This document shows, piece after piece, positions 63,567-64,000 of a stretch of 64,000 bases of DNA; the stretch's first letter is position 1, and every line of letters begins with the position of its first letter. This DNA comes from Halochromatium salexigens (GTDB lineage Bacteria; Pseudomonadota; Gammaproteobacteria; Chromatiales; Chromatiaceae): NCBI RefSeq assembly GCF_016653295.1, contig NZ_NHSF01000059.1:8001-72000 (forward strand), given 5' to 3'. The position numbers were made by a program, and so were the translations under genes. The notes below the pieces were generated by a model. The model was not told the DNA's origin and searched no databases. It saw nothing but the letters and a program-made list of their open reading frames with translations.

Positions 63567-64000
63567 TCAGGCGCGCTCGATCTTGAGCTTCAAGATCGCG
63601 CGCTCGTTTGCCTCGGTGACGGTGAAGCGCCAGCCGGCGTGCAGGATGCTCTCGCCGACGCCCGGGATGTGTCGCAAGCGGGCTTCGACGAAGCCGCCGG
63701 CGGTATGGAACTCGGTGGCCGGTAGATCGATGCCCAGCAGGGCGTTCAGCTCCGAGATCGGCACCCGCGAGTCGAACAGGTAGAGCCCCTGATCGATGCG
63801 CTGGTAATGACGCTTGCGCTTATGATGGTACTCGTCGAAGTCATAGCCAACCTCGATCTCGCCGACCACCTCCTCAAGGATGTCTTCCATGGTGATCATG
63901 CCAATGGCCGAGCCGAATTCATCGACGACGATGGCCATCTGATCCTCACGCTCGCGCAGCACCGGCAGCAGCTCATGGATCAGCTGTAGCGGCGAGACAT
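63567..64000 (-). CDS. CNNM/CorC-HlyC family transporter, 3' part
   Basis: The gene continues beyond the right edge, so only its last 143 codons are visible. They hold the end of a CBS pair (LPVLREREDQMAIVVDEFGSAIGMITMEDILEEVVGE) and a complete CorC/HlyC domain (RRHYQRIDQ-like, then ISELNALLGIDLP, AGGFVEARLRHIPGVGE). Full-length relatives carry an N-terminal DUF21 membrane domain and are implicated in magnesium or cobalt export, or are cytoplasmic CorC-type proteins; which of the two is outside the window. The annotated frame can be read without stop to the last base. Confidence 0.85.
   Translation of the reverse strand, partial: VSPLQLIHELLPVLREREDQMAIVVDEFGSAIGMITMEDILEEVVGEIEVGYDFDEYHHKRKRHYQRIDQGLYLFDSRVPISELNALLGIDLPATEFHTAGGFVEARLRHIPGVGESILHAGWRFTVTEANERAILKLKIERA

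Noticed and set aside
1-64000. tRNA, rRNA, CRISPR array, insertion sequence or prophage
   Set aside because: No cloverleaf, rRNA block, regularly spaced repeat, transposase or phage structural gene was seen on reading; gaps between genes are nearly all too short.

Overview
The window is a stretch of housekeeping chromosome from a G+C-rich gammaproteobacterium. The gene orders truA-trpFBA-accD-folC-dedD-cvpA-purF, rpsB-tsf-pyrH-frr-uppS-cdsA-dxr-rseP-bamA-skp-lpxD-fabZ-lpxA-lpxB-rnhB and leuCDB-asd-fimV are typical of that class. A bicarbonate-uptake operon (bicA-sbtA-sbtB types) points to an autotroph, and Chromatiales (purple sulfur bacteria and relatives) is my best guess. No photosynthesis, sulfur-oxidation or RuBisCO gene lies in the window, so the genus is unknown.

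Layout. 0-6 kb: glnS, a DinB-like protein, a LOG-family protein, a small unknown gene, a photolyase with a Gly/Ser-rich insert, and a Phd/ParE-type toxin-antitoxin pair. 6-9.8 kb: a histone-deacetylase-like enzyme divergent from a Pat-type acyl-CoA synthetase/GNAT fusion. 9.8-13 kb: the bicA-sbtA-sbtB operon on the minus strand. 13-16.7 kb: an outer-membrane barrel protein, an EAL-domain protein, an exported MsrA-thioredoxin-MsrB fusion and a TumE/DUF6516-like remnant. 16.7-22.1 kb: an RND efflux pump with its adaptor, a small unknown gene and an SlpA-type FKBP isomerase. 22.3-38.3 kb: leucine, aspartate-semialdehyde, tryptophan, fatty-acid, folate, purine and methionine genes, with many stop/start overlaps. 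38.4-47.5 kb: a CHAD protein, dapC-dapD-dapE, a VOC protein, a secreted unknown, glnD and map. 47.5-62.5 kb: the translation and envelope cluster. 62.6-64 kb: a TlpA-like thioredoxin, a small membrane protein and the 3' part of a CorC/HlyC-type gene cut by the window edge.

Functionally, 47.9-62.5 kb builds ribosome components, nucleotide and lipid precursors, lipid A and the outer-membrane assembly machine. The dap operon supplies diaminopimelate from the semialdehyde made by Asd. GlnD sits beside map and the dap genes. BicA/SbtA would import bicarbonate, with SbtB as a PII-like regulator. The acetyltransferase and deacetylase pair could set reversible protein acetylation. I saw no tRNA, rRNA, CRISPR array, insertion sequence or phage gene. 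Apart from the toxin pair and the remnant, nothing looks clearly acquired. The parts most worth following up are the bicarbonate operon, the acetyltransferase/deacetylase pair, the MsrA-Trx-MsrB fusion, and the two hairpins between rpsB and tsf.
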